From Parvimonas micra (GTDB lineage Bacteria; Bacillota; Clostridia; Tissierellales; Peptoniphilaceae), in contig NZ_CP148048.1 in assembly GCF_037482165.1 (NCBI RefSeq), forward strand, positions 372,001 through 436,000: DNA of 64,000 bases, read 5' to 3'. How positions within the stretch are numbered: the first letter of the stretch is position 1; every line of letters begins with the position of its first letter. The notes beneath the pieces are model-generated. The model saw only the letters and a program-made list of their open reading frames with translations. It was not told where the DNA came from and ran no database searches. Shown here in pieces: positions 45,802 through 54,050 of the stretch. The position numbers and the translations under genes were made by a program.

Positions 45802-46683
45802 ATGAATATAAATTGGTATCCGGGTCATATGAAAAAGACTATGGATAATATAAGAGCGTCATTAAAGTTGGTTGATATTGTTGGAGAGATAATAGATGCA
45901 AGAATTCCAATAAGCAGTAAAAATCCTGTTATTGATGATGTTTTAAAGGATAAGCCTAGAATTATGATTTTAAATAAATCGGATATGGCTGATGAAAATG
46001 AGACTAAAAAGTGGCTTAGCTATTATAGAAAAAAAGGTTATGGAGCTGTTGTTGTAGATGCACTTCATTCAAAGGGTTTGGACAAGATTTATTCAGTTGC
46101 TAAAGAGATGTTAGCTGATAAATTTAAAAAGCTTGAGGAAAAAAATCTTTCTGCAAAGACAATTAGAATGATGATTGTAGGAATTCCAAATGTTGGGAAA
46201 TCCACTTTTATTAATTCTATTTCAAAGAGAAAGAGTGCAAAAATAGGAGATAGACCTGGTGTTACAAAACAGGTTCAATGGATTAATACAAAGAATGATT
46301 TGGAGCTTTTAGACACTCCAGGGGTGCTTTGGCCTAAGTTTGAAGATGAGAGAATCGGGTTGCATTTGGCTTTTACAGGGGCAATTAAGGATGAGATTAT
46401 GGATATTGAAAATTTAGCTTTTCGTTTTATTGATGAGATAAATAAAAGAGATGTAAATATTTTGAAAAATAGATATAATCTATCTGAAGATTCCTATGAG
46501 GATACATTGTATTTAATGGATGAAATCGGAAGAAATAGAGGAGCAATTTTAAAGAAAAATGAAATTGATTATTTTAAGGTTGCAAATTTAGTTTTTGATG
46601 ATTTTAGAAAAGTAAAACTTGGAAGAATAACTTTAGAGACTGTAGAAGATATTGAAAAATTTGAGGAAGATAATGGAAATTAG
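45802..46683 (+). CDS. rbgA: Ribosome biogenesis GTPase RbgA (YlqF)
   Basis: 293 residues from ATG 45802 (GGAGG five bases upstream; TTG 45790 rejected). Circularly permuted GTPase: G4 LNKSD near 58, G1 GIPNVGKSTFINSI near 127, G2/G3 GVTKQVQWI and LLDTPG. N-terminal INWYPGHMKKTM is diagnostic. It matures the 50S subunit. rnhB overlaps its end, the usual Firmicutes order. Confidence 0.95.
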   Translation: MNINWYPGHMKKTMDNIRASLKLVDIVGEIIDARIPISSKNPVIDDVLKDKPRIMILNKSDMADENETKKWLSYYRKKGYGAVVVDALHSKGLDKIYSVAKEMLADKFKKLEEKNLSAKTIRMMIVGIPNVGKSTFINSISKRKSAKIGDRPGVTKQVQWINTKNDLELLDTPGVLWPKFEDERIGLHLAFTGAIKDEIMDIENLAFRFIDEINKRDVNILKNRYNLSEDSYEDTLYLMDEIGRNRGAILKKNEIDYFKVANLVFDDFRKVKLGRITLETVEDIEKFEEDNGN

Positions 46684-47305
46684 AGAAGAACTGGAGAATA
46701 TCTACAAAAAATATAATTTAATTATTGGTGTTGATGAAGTTGGAAGAGGTTGTCTTGCTGGACCTGTCGTTTCTTGCGCAATTATTATGAAAAAAGATAG
46801 CAAGATTGAGGGAGTAACGGACAGTAAGAAACTTTCCAAAAAGAAAAGACTTGCACTTTATGATAAGATTTTAGAAGAATGTGTAGGATATGGAATTGGA
46901 ATTGTAGATAATGTAAAAATTGATGAAATTAATATTAAACAGGCGAGTAGGCTTGCTATGAAGATTGCAATTTCAAATATAAAGGATTTAGACGGAAATA
47001 AAGTTTCAGGTGATTTTTTGATAACTGATGCAGAAAAAGTTGATGTTGATATTCCACAGATTAATTTAATTCATGGCGACGAGCTTTCTTATGTAGTTTC
47101 CTGTGCTTCAATAATTGCAAAGGAATACAGGGATAGTATGTTTGTCGAGTATGAGAAAAAGTATCCGAACTATAATTTTATAAAGAATGTAGGCTATGGA
47201 ACAAAGGCTCATTATAAAGGTATTGATGAAAATGGAGTTACTCCTATTCATAGAGTAACTTTTTTGAAAAAATATTTTGAAAAGAAAAAAGATTATGAAA
47301 GCTAA
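46673..47305 (+). CDS. rnhB: Ribonuclease HII
   Basis: 210 residues from ATG 46673 with GAGGAAG upstream. Active-site motif IIGVDEVGRGCLAGPV near residue 18, VTDSKKLSKKKR, Asp in FLITDAEKV, and SIIAKEYRD. It removes ribonucleotides from DNA. It overlaps rbgA by 11 bases and yraN by 11. Confidence 0.95.
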   Translation: MEIREELENIYKKYNLIIGVDEVGRGCLAGPVVSCAIIMKKDSKIEGVTDSKKLSKKKRLALYDKILEECVGYGIGIVDNVKIDEINIKQASRLAMKIAISNIKDLDGNKVSGDFLITDAEKVDVDIPQINLIHGDELSYVVSCASIIAKEYRDSMFVEYEKKYPNYNFIKNVGYGTKAHYKGIDENGVTPIHRVTFLKKYFEKKKDYES

Positions 47306-47639
47306 AGATATTGGAAATCTAGGGGAAGATATAGCTGTTAAATTTCTTTTAGAAAAGGGCTATGAAATTATTGAGAGGAATTTTTTAAAACCTTTTGGAG
47401 AGATTGATATAATAGCAAAGGATAAAGATTTTTTAGTTTTTATTGAAGTTAAGGCTAGAAAAAATGTAAATTTCGGCTTTCCAAGAGAATTTGTAAATGG
47501 AAGTAAGATAAAAAAGATACAAGACGTTGCTCAGATTTATATGATGGAGAAAAATTTATTTGGAGCAAAAATTCGATTTGATGTTATAGAAATAATTTTT
47601 GACAATCATAAAATTACACATATAGAAAATGCTTTTTAG
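47295..47639 (+). CDS. yraN: UPF0102 (YraN) endonuclease-like protein
   Basis: 114 residues from ATG 47295 within the end of rnhB; an in-frame TTG at 47277 is the alternative. The PD-(D/E)XK-like core is GNLGEDIAVKFLLEKGYEIIERNF, FGEIDIIAKD and LVFIEVKAR. Precise role not established. The position between rnhB and comM is conserved. Confidence 0.92.
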   Translation: MKAKDIGNLGEDIAVKFLLEKGYEIIERNFLKPFGEIDIIAKDKDFLVFIEVKARKNVNFGFPREFVNGSKIKKIQDVAQIYMMEKNLFGAKIRFDVIEIIFDNHKITHIENAF

Positions 47640-47647
47640 GAGGATTT

Positions 47648-48139
47648 ATGTTTACTGCTTATGTAATTACCGTTTCTGACAAGGGGTCAGTTGGAGAGAG
47701 AGTTGATACTTCAGGAGAAGTAATTGTTGAGATATTAAAAGAAAATAATTATGAAGTTATTGATAAGATTATTATTCCGGATAATCAAGCAACAATAGAA
47801 AAAAAGTTAAAATATGCCTGTGATATTTTAGAAGCTGATTTAATTTTAACAACAGGTGGAACAGGCTTTAGTAAGAGAGATGTTACGCCTGAGGCAACTT
47901 TGAATGTTGCGACTAAAAACGCTTTTGGAATTTGTGATTCCATAAGACAATACAGTTTGACAATCACTAAGAGGGCAATGCTTTCAAGAGCTGTTTCAGT
48001 TATTAGAAACGACAGCTTAATTATAAATTTACCCGGTAGTCCAAAAGCTGTTAGAGAATCTTTAGAGTATATAATAGATTCCGTAGAGCATGGACTTCAA
48101 ATACTTTTAGGAACGGCATCCGAATGTGCTAGAAAGTAG
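47648..48139 (+). CDS. Molybdenum cofactor biosynthesis protein (MogA/MoaB type)
   Basis: 163 residues. MPT-binding fold: TVSDKGSVGERVDTSGEVI, LILTTGGTGFSKRDVTPEAT (GGTG motif), and NLPGSPKAVRESLEYI. Mog adenylates molybdopterin. No other molybdopterin gene is in the window, and it sits between yraN and comM with an 8-base gap from yraN and a good GGAGG site. Its role here is uncertain. Confidence 0.9.
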   Translation: MFTAYVITVSDKGSVGERVDTSGEVIVEILKENNYEVIDKIIIPDNQATIEKKLKYACDILEADLILTTGGTGFSKRDVTPEATLNVATKNAFGICDSIRQYSLTITKRAMLSRAVSVIRNDSLIINLPGSPKAVRESLEYIIDSVEHGLQILLGTASECARK

Positions 48140-48146
48140 GGAAGAT

Positions 48147-49673
48147 ATGTATTCAAAGACTAAGACTTGTGTGTTAAATGGATTAAATGGTTATGATATT
48201 GATGTTGAAGCAGATTTATCAAGTGGACTTCAGGCTTTTAATATTGTAGGGCTTCCGGATTTATCTATAAAAGAATCAAAGGAAAGGGTTAAATCAGCAA
48301 TTTCAAATAGTGGATTTTCAATTCCACCGGGTAGAGTTACGATAAATTTAGCTCCTGCAAATTTAAAAAAAGACGGCTCTCAAATTGATTTAGCAATAGC
48401 TGTGAGTATGTTACTTGCTATTGGTGTTATTGAGTATTTGCCCGATGAAAAAACTGTTTTTTTAGGTGAACTTTCTCTTGACGGAAGAGTTATAACTTTT
48501 GACGGAGCTTTACCTATGATTATCTCTTTAAAAGAGCTTGGTTTTAAAAAGTTCTTTATTCCTAATGCTATTAAAAATGAAGTTAATATAGTTCAAGGAA
48601 TTGAGATTTATCCAATTTCACATTTAAAAGAATTAGTTGATTGTCTAAATGGAGTTATAGAAATAAAAAAAGAAGAAATAGCAAAGGTAAATTTAGATGA
48701 GGAAATAAAGTATGATATAGATTTTTCAGATATAAAAGGTCAGGAAAATTTAAAGAGAGCAATGGAAATTTCTGCTGCAGGTGGACATAATTTGTTGATG
48801 GTTGGGCCTCCGGGAAGTGGGAAAACTATGATTGCTAAAAGATTACCGACAATTTTACCTAAATTAACTTTTGAGGAATGTATTGAATGTACTAAAATTT
48901 ATTCTATAGCAGGAAAACTTAAAAATAATAAATTGGTTACTCAAAGACCTTTCAGGTCTCCACATCATACAAGTAGTCCTATTTCTCTTGTTGGTGGGGG
49001 TAAAATTCCAAAACCTGGGGAAGTTTCACTTGCTCATAATGGGGTTTTGTTTTTGGATGAATTTCCAGAGTTTTCAAAACAGGCTATTGAAGTTTTAAGG
49101 CAGCCTATGGAAGATGGAAAAGTTACTATTTCAAGGGCTAATTCGTCAATTACTTATTATTCAAACTTTGTAACTGTTTGTGCATTAAATCCTTGCCCTT
49201 GTGGAAATTATGGATCTCAAACCGAAAAATGTACTTGTTCACAATTACAAATTCAAAGATATCTAAGTAAAATTTCAGGGCCAATACTTGATAGAATTGA
49301 TATTCAAGTTGAAGTTGAACCTGTGAAATATGACGATTTATCTTCAAAAGAAGTTTTAGAAACTTCTGCGGATATTAGAAAAAGAGTTGAAAAAGCTAGA
49401 AAAATTCAACTTGAAAGATATAAAAATGAAAAAATATATAATAATGCAAATCTTTCAGCTAGACAGATTAAGAAATATATTATTTTAGATGAAAAACTTG
49501 AAAAAATTATAGAATTTGCCTTTAAAAAGTTTAAGTTTTCAGCAAGATCTTTTAATAAAATTTTGAAGTTGACAAGAACAATTGCAGACTTGGACGGAAG
49601 TGAAGAAATCAAGGAAGAACATCTGTTAGAAGCTATCAGATATAGAAGTTTGAGCAATAAATATTGGAGTTAG
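48147..49673 (+). CDS. comM: YifB/ComM family Mg-chelatase-like AAA+ ATPase
   Basis: 508 residues from ATG 48147. N-terminal Lon-substrate-like domain (FNIVGLPDLSIKESKERVKSAISNSGF). Walker A MVGPPGSGKTMIAKRLP near 220, Walker B GVLFLDEFPEFSK, zinc-like cluster CALNPCPCGNYG...CTCS, and C-terminal SARSFNKILKLTRTIADL. ComM is a hexameric helicase promoting branch migration during transformation; dprA lies close by. Confidence 0.93.
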   Translation: MYSKTKTCVLNGLNGYDIDVEADLSSGLQAFNIVGLPDLSIKESKERVKSAISNSGFSIPPGRVTINLAPANLKKDGSQIDLAIAVSMLLAIGVIEYLPDEKTVFLGELSLDGRVITFDGALPMIISLKELGFKKFFIPNAIKNEVNIVQGIEIYPISHLKELVDCLNGVIEIKKEEIAKVNLDEEIKYDIDFSDIKGQENLKRAMEISAAGGHNLLMVGPPGSGKTMIAKRLPTILPKLTFEECIECTKIYSIAGKLKNNKLVTQRPFRSPHHTSSPISLVGGGKIPKPGEVSLAHNGVLFLDEFPEFSKQAIEVLRQPMEDGKVTISRANSSITYYSNFVTVCALNPCPCGNYGSQTEKCTCSQLQIQRYLSKISGPILDRIDIQVEVEPVKYDDLSSKEVLETSADIRKRVEKARKIQLERYKNEKIYNNANLSARQIKKYIILDEKLEKIIEFAFKKFKFSARSFNKILKLTRTIADLDGSEEIKEEHLLEAIRYRSLSNKYWS

Positions 49674-49798
49674 TTTTTATTAATTAAGAATTTGATGTAT
49701 TTAAATAATCATAATATAGAATCTAATATTTAGAATTTGCATTATTATAAATAAAGATTAAGAATTCAAAAAATTTAGAAATAAACAGGAGATTATTT

Positions 49799-50344
49799 AT
49801 GTCATTTTTAGAATACCACAAGGAAGAGAAATTAGAATTTAACCATAAGAAATCATGTGGGTTATGGTTAATCGTAGTTGGTTTAGTTATTGCATTGGCT
49901 ACTTTAATAGGAGGAAAACAAATAATAAATATGCAAGTATTTAGTTTTGGATATATTATTAGTTTTCTTTCAATTAATATGAATAAAAAGCTTATTAATA
50001 AATTATCAACTGGAAATTCAACTAAATTTCAAAATAAAGTTTCTTTATATTCAGTAATTTTATTATTCATATTGATGTTTTTATTAGGGGGACCATTTTT
50101 CGCAACAGAAAATTGGAGATTAATTTGGTTGGGTGCATTGATGGCTACTGCAATTCATTTTTTTCCATTTTATTTTGTTCATGGTAAATCAATGATTTTA
50201 TTAGGAATAGTTTGTAGTATAAATATTGCAATAGGATATATTTATTCTGATATGTCTTTGTCAATTATTGCATATATTGATGCTTTAATTAAATTGTTAT
50301 TTGGATTATATCTTTTCTTTTTATCAAAACCATCAAAAAGATAA
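49799..50344 (+). CDS. Multi-pass membrane protein, DUF6609-like
   Basis: 181 residues, about six helices. Segments NKVSLYSVILLFILMFLLGGPFFATENWRLIWLGALMATAIHFFPFYFVHGKSMILLG suggest a DUF6609-type protein from memory; this was not checked. Function unknown. AACAGGAG precedes the ATG. It separates comM from dprA, which are adjacent in many relatives. Confidence 0.7.
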   Translation: MSFLEYHKEEKLEFNHKKSCGLWLIVVGLVIALATLIGGKQIINMQVFSFGYIISFLSINMNKKLINKLSTGNSTKFQNKVSLYSVILLFILMFLLGGPFFATENWRLIWLGALMATAIHFFPFYFVHGKSMILLGIVCSINIAIGYIYSDMSLSIIAYIDALIKLLFGLYLFFLSKPSKR

Positions 50345-50423
50345 AATCCTATTTATTGAATTAAATAATTTATGAAGTATTTAAGTTATATAAAAGTTTA
50401 AGTAATAAAAATTGGAGTTAGTT

Positions 50424-51518
50424 ATGAGAAATGAAGATGCTTTGTTATTTTTAAGTTATTTGAATTTTGATTATAAAATTAAAGATGAATTGTTAAATCA
50501 TTTTACTTTGGAACATATTGAGGAGATTTTTGATTTATCCAGAGAATATTTTAAAGAAAATAAACTTTTAACTAAGAATAATATCGAAAAATTAGTTGAA
50601 GAGAGAGAAAAATTTAATTCAGATGCTTATAGAGATTTTTTAGAGAAAAAGAAAGTTAAATATGTAAGTATTTTGAGTGAAAATTATCCAATTAATCTAA
50701 AAGATATTGAATATATTCCACAAGTTATTTATTATAAGGGAGATATTTTACCAGAAGATGAATTTGCACTTTCAATTGTAGGGTCCAGAAAATGTACTAA
50801 TTATGGGGCTTGGGCAACAGAATATTTTGCAAGGTCAATTTCAGAACTTGGAATAAGAATAGTTTCAGGAATGGCTTTAGGTATTGATTCCATTTCACAT
50901 AGAGCAGCTTTAAAGTCAGGTGGAAGAACAATAGCTGTTTTAGGTTGTGGAGTTGATATAGTCTATCCTAAAACTAATTACAGATTGTATGATGAAATTA
51001 TTGAAAATGGAGCCGTGATGAGTGAATTTCCTATTGGTATGCCTCCTTTAGCACATAATTTTCCTGTTAGAAACAGAATTATTTCAGGACTTTCAAAAGC
51101 TTTATTGGTTATAGAAGCACAAGATCGTTCAGGTACACTTATAACTTCAAGATTTGCAAATGAACAGTCAAAAGAAATTTTTGCACTTCCAGGAAATATA
51201 AATAGTCTATACAGCAAAGGAACGAATAAATTGATAAAAGATGGAGCATTAATTGCTACGGATTATCAGGATATTATAGATGGTGTTATTGATTTTTCAG
51301 AATTTATTTTAAATAAAAATAAGGAAGAAAAAGATTTGAATATTTTGGATGCAAAAGAACTTTTGATTTATAATTTAATAAATGAAGAACCAAAGTCTCA
51401 AAATAAAATTTCGACTATAACAGGTTTTTCAATTATAGAAACAAATACAATTTTAACTGCATTGGAGCTTAAAGGATTTATAAAGGAGCTTAATGGAGGA
51501 ATTTTTGTAGTTGATTAG
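50424..51518 (+). CDS. dprA: DNA-processing protein DprA
   Basis: 364 residues from ATG 50424 (GGAG seven bases upstream). Rossmann-like core: FALSIVGSRKCTNYGAWATEYFARSISELGIRIVSGMALGIDSISHRAAL, VLGCGVDIVYPKTN, PLAHNFPVRNRIISGLS, and RSGTLITSRFANEQ. C-terminal winged helix (PKSQNKISTITGFSIIETNTILTALELKG). It loads RecA on incoming single strands in transformation. Confidence 0.95.
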   Translation: MRNEDALLFLSYLNFDYKIKDELLNHFTLEHIEEIFDLSREYFKENKLLTKNNIEKLVEEREKFNSDAYRDFLEKKKVKYVSILSENYPINLKDIEYIPQVIYYKGDILPEDEFALSIVGSRKCTNYGAWATEYFARSISELGIRIVSGMALGIDSISHRAALKSGGRTIAVLGCGVDIVYPKTNYRLYDEIIENGAVMSEFPIGMPPLAHNFPVRNRIISGLSKALLVIEAQDRSGTLITSRFANEQSKEIFALPGNINSLYSKGTNKLIKDGALIATDYQDIIDGVIDFSEFILNKNKEEKDLNILDAKELLIYNLINEEPKSQNKISTITGFSIIETNTILTALELKGFIKELNGGIFVVD

Positions 51519-51521
51519 TTT

Positions 51522-51546
51522 AAGAGATGAAATTCATCTCTTTTTT
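51522..51546 (+). terminator. Intrinsic terminator after dprA
   Basis: Perfect 9-bp stem AAGAGATGA / TCATCTCTT, loop AAT, then T run. It lies 13 bases ahead of the ogt ATG, so ogt expression depends on read-through or a local promoter. Confidence 0.88.
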
Positions 51547-51558
51547 ATGGAGTGGAAT

Positions 51559-52020
51559 ATGAATTACATAGTTTTTGATACTTTAGTTGGAAAGATTAAA
51601 GTTATAGAGGAAGATAACAAAATAATTGAAATTAAATTTGTAAAAGATAAGAATAATATTGATTCTAAAAATAAAGTTTTAAAATTGGCAAAAAAAGAAT
51701 TAGAAGAATATTTTTGTGGAAAAAGAAAAAACTTTACATTCCCGTTTAAAGTAGATGGAAGCGAGTTTGCATTAAATGTTTATAAGGCTTTAATGGAAAT
51801 TCCTTATGGAGAAACTTGTAGTTATAAAGATATTGCAAGAAAAATAGGAAAAGAAAATTCGCAAAGAGCAGTAGGCGGAGCTAATAATAAAAATAAATTG
51901 CCGATTATAATTCCTTGTCATAGAGTTATAGGAAGTAATGGAAAACTTGTAGGATATGCCGAAGGATTAGAAATAAAACAAAAACTTTTGGAGTTGGAAA
52001 GAAAAAATCTAAGATATTAA
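51559..52020 (+). CDS. ogt: Methylated-DNA--[protein]-cysteine S-methyltransferase
   Basis: 153 residues from ATG 51559 (GGAG upstream); an in-frame extension to 51511 crosses the dprA terminator and is rejected. Acceptor Cys in IIPCHRVIGSNGKLVGYAEGLEIKQKLLELE. Upstream are FALNVYKALMEIPYGETCSYKDIARKIG and RAVGGANNKNKLP. It repairs O6-alkylguanine by suicide transfer. Confidence 0.95.
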   Translation: MNYIVFDTLVGKIKVIEEDNKIIEIKFVKDKNNIDSKNKVLKLAKKELEEYFCGKRKNFTFPFKVDGSEFALNVYKALMEIPYGETCSYKDIARKIGKENSQRAVGGANNKNKLPIIIPCHRVIGSNGKLVGYAEGLEIKQKLLELERKNLRY

Positions 52021-52135
52021 GGAAAATAAAGAATTTACAATAAGTTAAAAATGTATTTTAAATTGTATAATGAATTTTCTAAAATAGATAAAGTAAAATA
52101 TATTAAAAATTGGTTATGAAAAAGGAAGAAGCTTA

Positions 52136-52297
52136 ATGCAAGCATTGTTATTATTAAATATTTTTACATTTGCACTTAATATCTTCCTAAATAAAGACGA
52201 TGACAATAAAAATTCTAGCAAAAAAATATTATTACTTTTATTAGTAACAATAATATTATCAATTGTAGTAGTTGTAGTATTATTAACTAATAAATAA
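52136..52297 (+). CDS. 53-residue single-pass membrane peptide
   Basis: ATG 52136 has AAGGAAG nine bases upstream. The peptide starts with a moderately hydrophobic stretch (QALLLLNIFTFALNIF), a charged linker KDDDNKNSSKK, then a helix of about 20 residues rich in Leu, Ile and Val. It ends TNK. It is followed at once by a strong terminator, which supports a real gene. No family recognised. Confidence 0.6.
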   Translation: MQALLLLNIFTFALNIFLNKDDDNKNSSKKILLLLLVTIILSIVVVVVLLTNK

Positions 52298-52303
52298 AGA
52301 ACA

Positions 52304-52346
52304 AGCAGAGTCTAGTTTATTTAAAACTATATTTCTGCTTTTTTTT
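52304..52346 (+). terminator. Intrinsic terminator after the 53-residue peptide gene
   Basis: Outer stem AGCAGA / TCTGCT and inner stem TAGTTT / AAACTA, then nine T. Confidence 0.85.
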
Positions 52347-52489
52347 GTAAAAAAATTATATTAAATAAAATTAATGTTATTTTTATTTTGAAAAAATTAA
52401 AAATATAGATAAAAATTCAAAAAAATTATAAAAAATAACAAAAAAACATAAAAAAAGTGAAAAAAATTTAAAAAAATCACAATAAAGTG

Positions 52490-52518
52490 TTGACAAAGTA
52501 AAATTATTGGGGTATAAT
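52490..52518 (+). promoter_or_regulatory. Consensus promoter of an orphan transcription unit
   Basis: TTGACA, 17-base spacer, TATAAT, both hexamers perfect, after an A-rich tract (52380-52480). It drives a region without a large ORF. Confidence 0.85.
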
Positions 52519-52573
52519 ATAGTTAACAAACAAGATAACGCGTTAAATAGTTTGAAGACTGGAGGTAAGACCA

Positions 52574-52663
52574 ATGAAAATATTAAAAACAATTTTATCA
52601 GAGTTGCAGTATCATTGGTTTTTAGTAAAAACTTACGATGCCAGCAACTTGAACAGCAGATAA
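52574..52663 (+). CDS. 29-residue leader-like peptide ORF
   Basis: ATG 52574 with GGAGGT seven bases upstream, 56 bases after a consensus promoter. The peptide starts MKILKTILSELQYHWFLV and ends NSR; amphipathic, aromatic in the middle. The start codon lies in ACCAATGA (52571-52578), which is the exact complement of TCATTGGT (52613-52620), so a stem can hide it. The second arm is followed by five T, like an attenuator. Function unknown. Confidence 0.5.
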   Translation: MKILKTILSELQYHWFLVKTYDASNLNSR

Positions 52664-52779
52664 TATATTTTGTGAATTAGAAGGTTGGAAAGTAGTATAA
52701 TAGAATTGTAAAAAGCTAATCTAAGTTTTAACAAAATGAGAGTATTAAGTTGTATGATAAGAAGTTTGAAATAAAAATT

Positions 52780-53060
52780 AAGTTTGAGATACCGAAGACG
52801 TTAAGTATTAAAAAATAAATATAAGATAATTGCAGTACTTGATTATTTAAAAAATAAGTTCAAGAGTATTAAGATATTTAGATATTTGTGTAAATATAAG
52901 AGAACTGAGATGTCATAGTATTTTTATAAAAGATATCAGGATGTTAAGATGTTTGAATATTTATAAAATCAAATATAAAGATGTTAAAATATTTGTTGCT
53001 TATATAATTAAATATAAAAGTATTAAGATATTTGAGTATTTAAAAAATAGATATGAGACT
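52780..53060 (+). repeat. Degenerate tandem repeat of about 39 bp
   Basis: A GTATTAAGATATTTGAGTAT-like element recurs near 52827, 52866, 52903, 52941, 52981 and 53020 (spacings 37-40), each followed by an AAATATAAG-like tail. The 13-codon period suggests an origin in a coding repeat, but frames are broken between units. The flanks 52664-52780 and 53060-53396 show similar AT-rich sequence with no feature I can name. Confidence 0.6.
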
Positions 53061-53396
53061 AATAAAGTATTTAAAGACTTAGAGAAATATATCGAATTAG
53101 GATTATATAACTGATATAATGATTAAAAGATTAGTGAGATTAAATTATACTAAAGATACAATGTGAAGTAATATATAGACACAAAAGATATTACGAGCAA
53201 TGTGGTTGTAGATTTATCATAAGATTGTATGTATATAGTATGGAAAGACAGAGAAGGTTATTGATATAAAAATTTATCGGTGATTAGCTAGTTTATGCTA
53301 AAGTATTATTTTTGATAGATTTACAAAAACTAAAATCGAGGTTCAAGTGTAAAGAAATTTGAATTTCACTAAAACTAAAATTAAATATTTAGATAT

Positions 53397-53434
53397 AAAA
53401 AGTGCATCATTTTATAATTTGATGCACTTTTATT
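53397..53434. terminator. Bidirectional terminator
   Basis: 12-bp stem AAAAGTGCATCA / TGATGCACTTTT, 10-base loop, T runs on both strands. It ends the orphan transcript and the minus-strand GNAT/yitT operon. Confidence 0.9.
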
Positions 53435-53438
53435 GTTT

Positions 53439-53600
53439 TTATATTTTACCTATCATCTTTAAAGTATTATATTTACAAATTTTTTCAGCTTCTTCTTGAG
53501 AAAAATCCATTTGTTTCAATATTTCAAAATATTTTTCATAAATTTCGTTTGTTTTTAAGCATCTGCTGTCGGGATAATCTGAAGCAAAAGCTAATTTTCA
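53439..53600 (-). pseudogene. 3' remnant of an amidohydrolase gene
   Basis: On the minus strand a frame read through the end of the GNAT gene gives KLAFASDYPDSRCLKTNEIY, then a helix (YFEILKQMDFSQEEAEKICKYNTLKMIGKI) and a stop at 53439. The ASDYP motif followed by about 40 helical residues is the C-terminus of TIM-barrel amidohydrolases (Amidohydro_2 type). The rest of the protein is missing. The break coincides with the GNAT stop codon, so a deletion or replacement joined the two. Confidence 0.65.
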
Positions 53601-54019
53601 AATGCTAACATATTTCCAATTAAAATTTTAAATCCTAATGATTTGTACATATCAACATCACAATCTGCAGAACCAACTATCAAAGAACTTATTTTACTTT
53701 CTTTGTATGCAAATTTTATTAATTGTTTAGCTATTCCCTTGTGCCTATATTCTTTGATAATGAAAAAATCTTCAAAGATTCCACCTTTTTCGTAGTTGAA
53801 AGTAGAAAATATTGTACTTATTGAGCAACAAGCAACTAATTTTCCATTACATATACAACCAAAAAAGTAAATATTTTCGTCTGATATTGCTCTTTTTAAA
53901 TTTAGAAAATTTTCATAAGTAGGTTCTTCTTCACCTATTTCAGATTTATATTTTGTTTGTAAAACTTTTAATTCGTCAAAATTATCATTTGTTACTTTTA
54001 TAAATTTCATATTATCCAT
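53591..54019 (-). CDS. GNAT-family N-acetyltransferase
   Basis: 142 residues. GNAT core: GKLVACCSISTIFSTFN (beta 2-3), EDFFIIKEYRHKGIAKQLIKFAYKES with acetyl-CoA loop YRHKGIA, then LIVGSADCDVDMYKSLGFK. Substrate unknown. Last intact gene of the minus-strand yitT operon, 31 bases after the AadE-like gene. Its final codons overlap the amidohydrolase remnant, so the native C-terminus could be altered. Confidence 0.88.
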   Translation of the reverse strand: MDNMKFIKVTNDNFDELKVLQTKYKSEIGEEEPTYENFLNLKRAISDENIYFFGCICNGKLVACCSISTIFSTFNYEKGGIFEDFFIIKEYRHKGIAKQLIKFAYKESKISSLIVGSADCDVDMYKSLGFKILIGNMLAFEN

Positions 54020-54050
54020 ACTTTATTTTCCTAAAAAATAATTATCTAAT

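Larger units (their letters stand above)
52519..53434 (+). ncRNA. Orphan ~0.9-kb transcription unit with little coding capacity
   Basis: A perfect promoter at 52490 and a strong terminator near 53434 bracket about 900 bases. Only the 29-codon ORF and a 57-codon ORF (52941-53114, ATG without a clear ribosome site) exist on the plus strand. The interior has decayed tandem repeats of about 39 bp. It may be a long non-coding RNA or a decayed coding gene still expressed. No tmRNA, RNase P or 6S motif was seen. Confidence 0.45.

Noticed and set aside
52941-53114. 57-codon ORF in the degenerate repeats
   Set aside because: No ribosome site, low-complexity Lys/Tyr/Ile content that follows the DNA repeat. 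Mentioned within the orphan unit but not called a gene.
52519-53434. tmRNA, RNase P RNA or 6S RNA in the gene-poor region
   Set aside because: No tRNA-like ends, no RNase P core strings (such as GAGGAAAGTC), and no long rod with central bubble could be seen.
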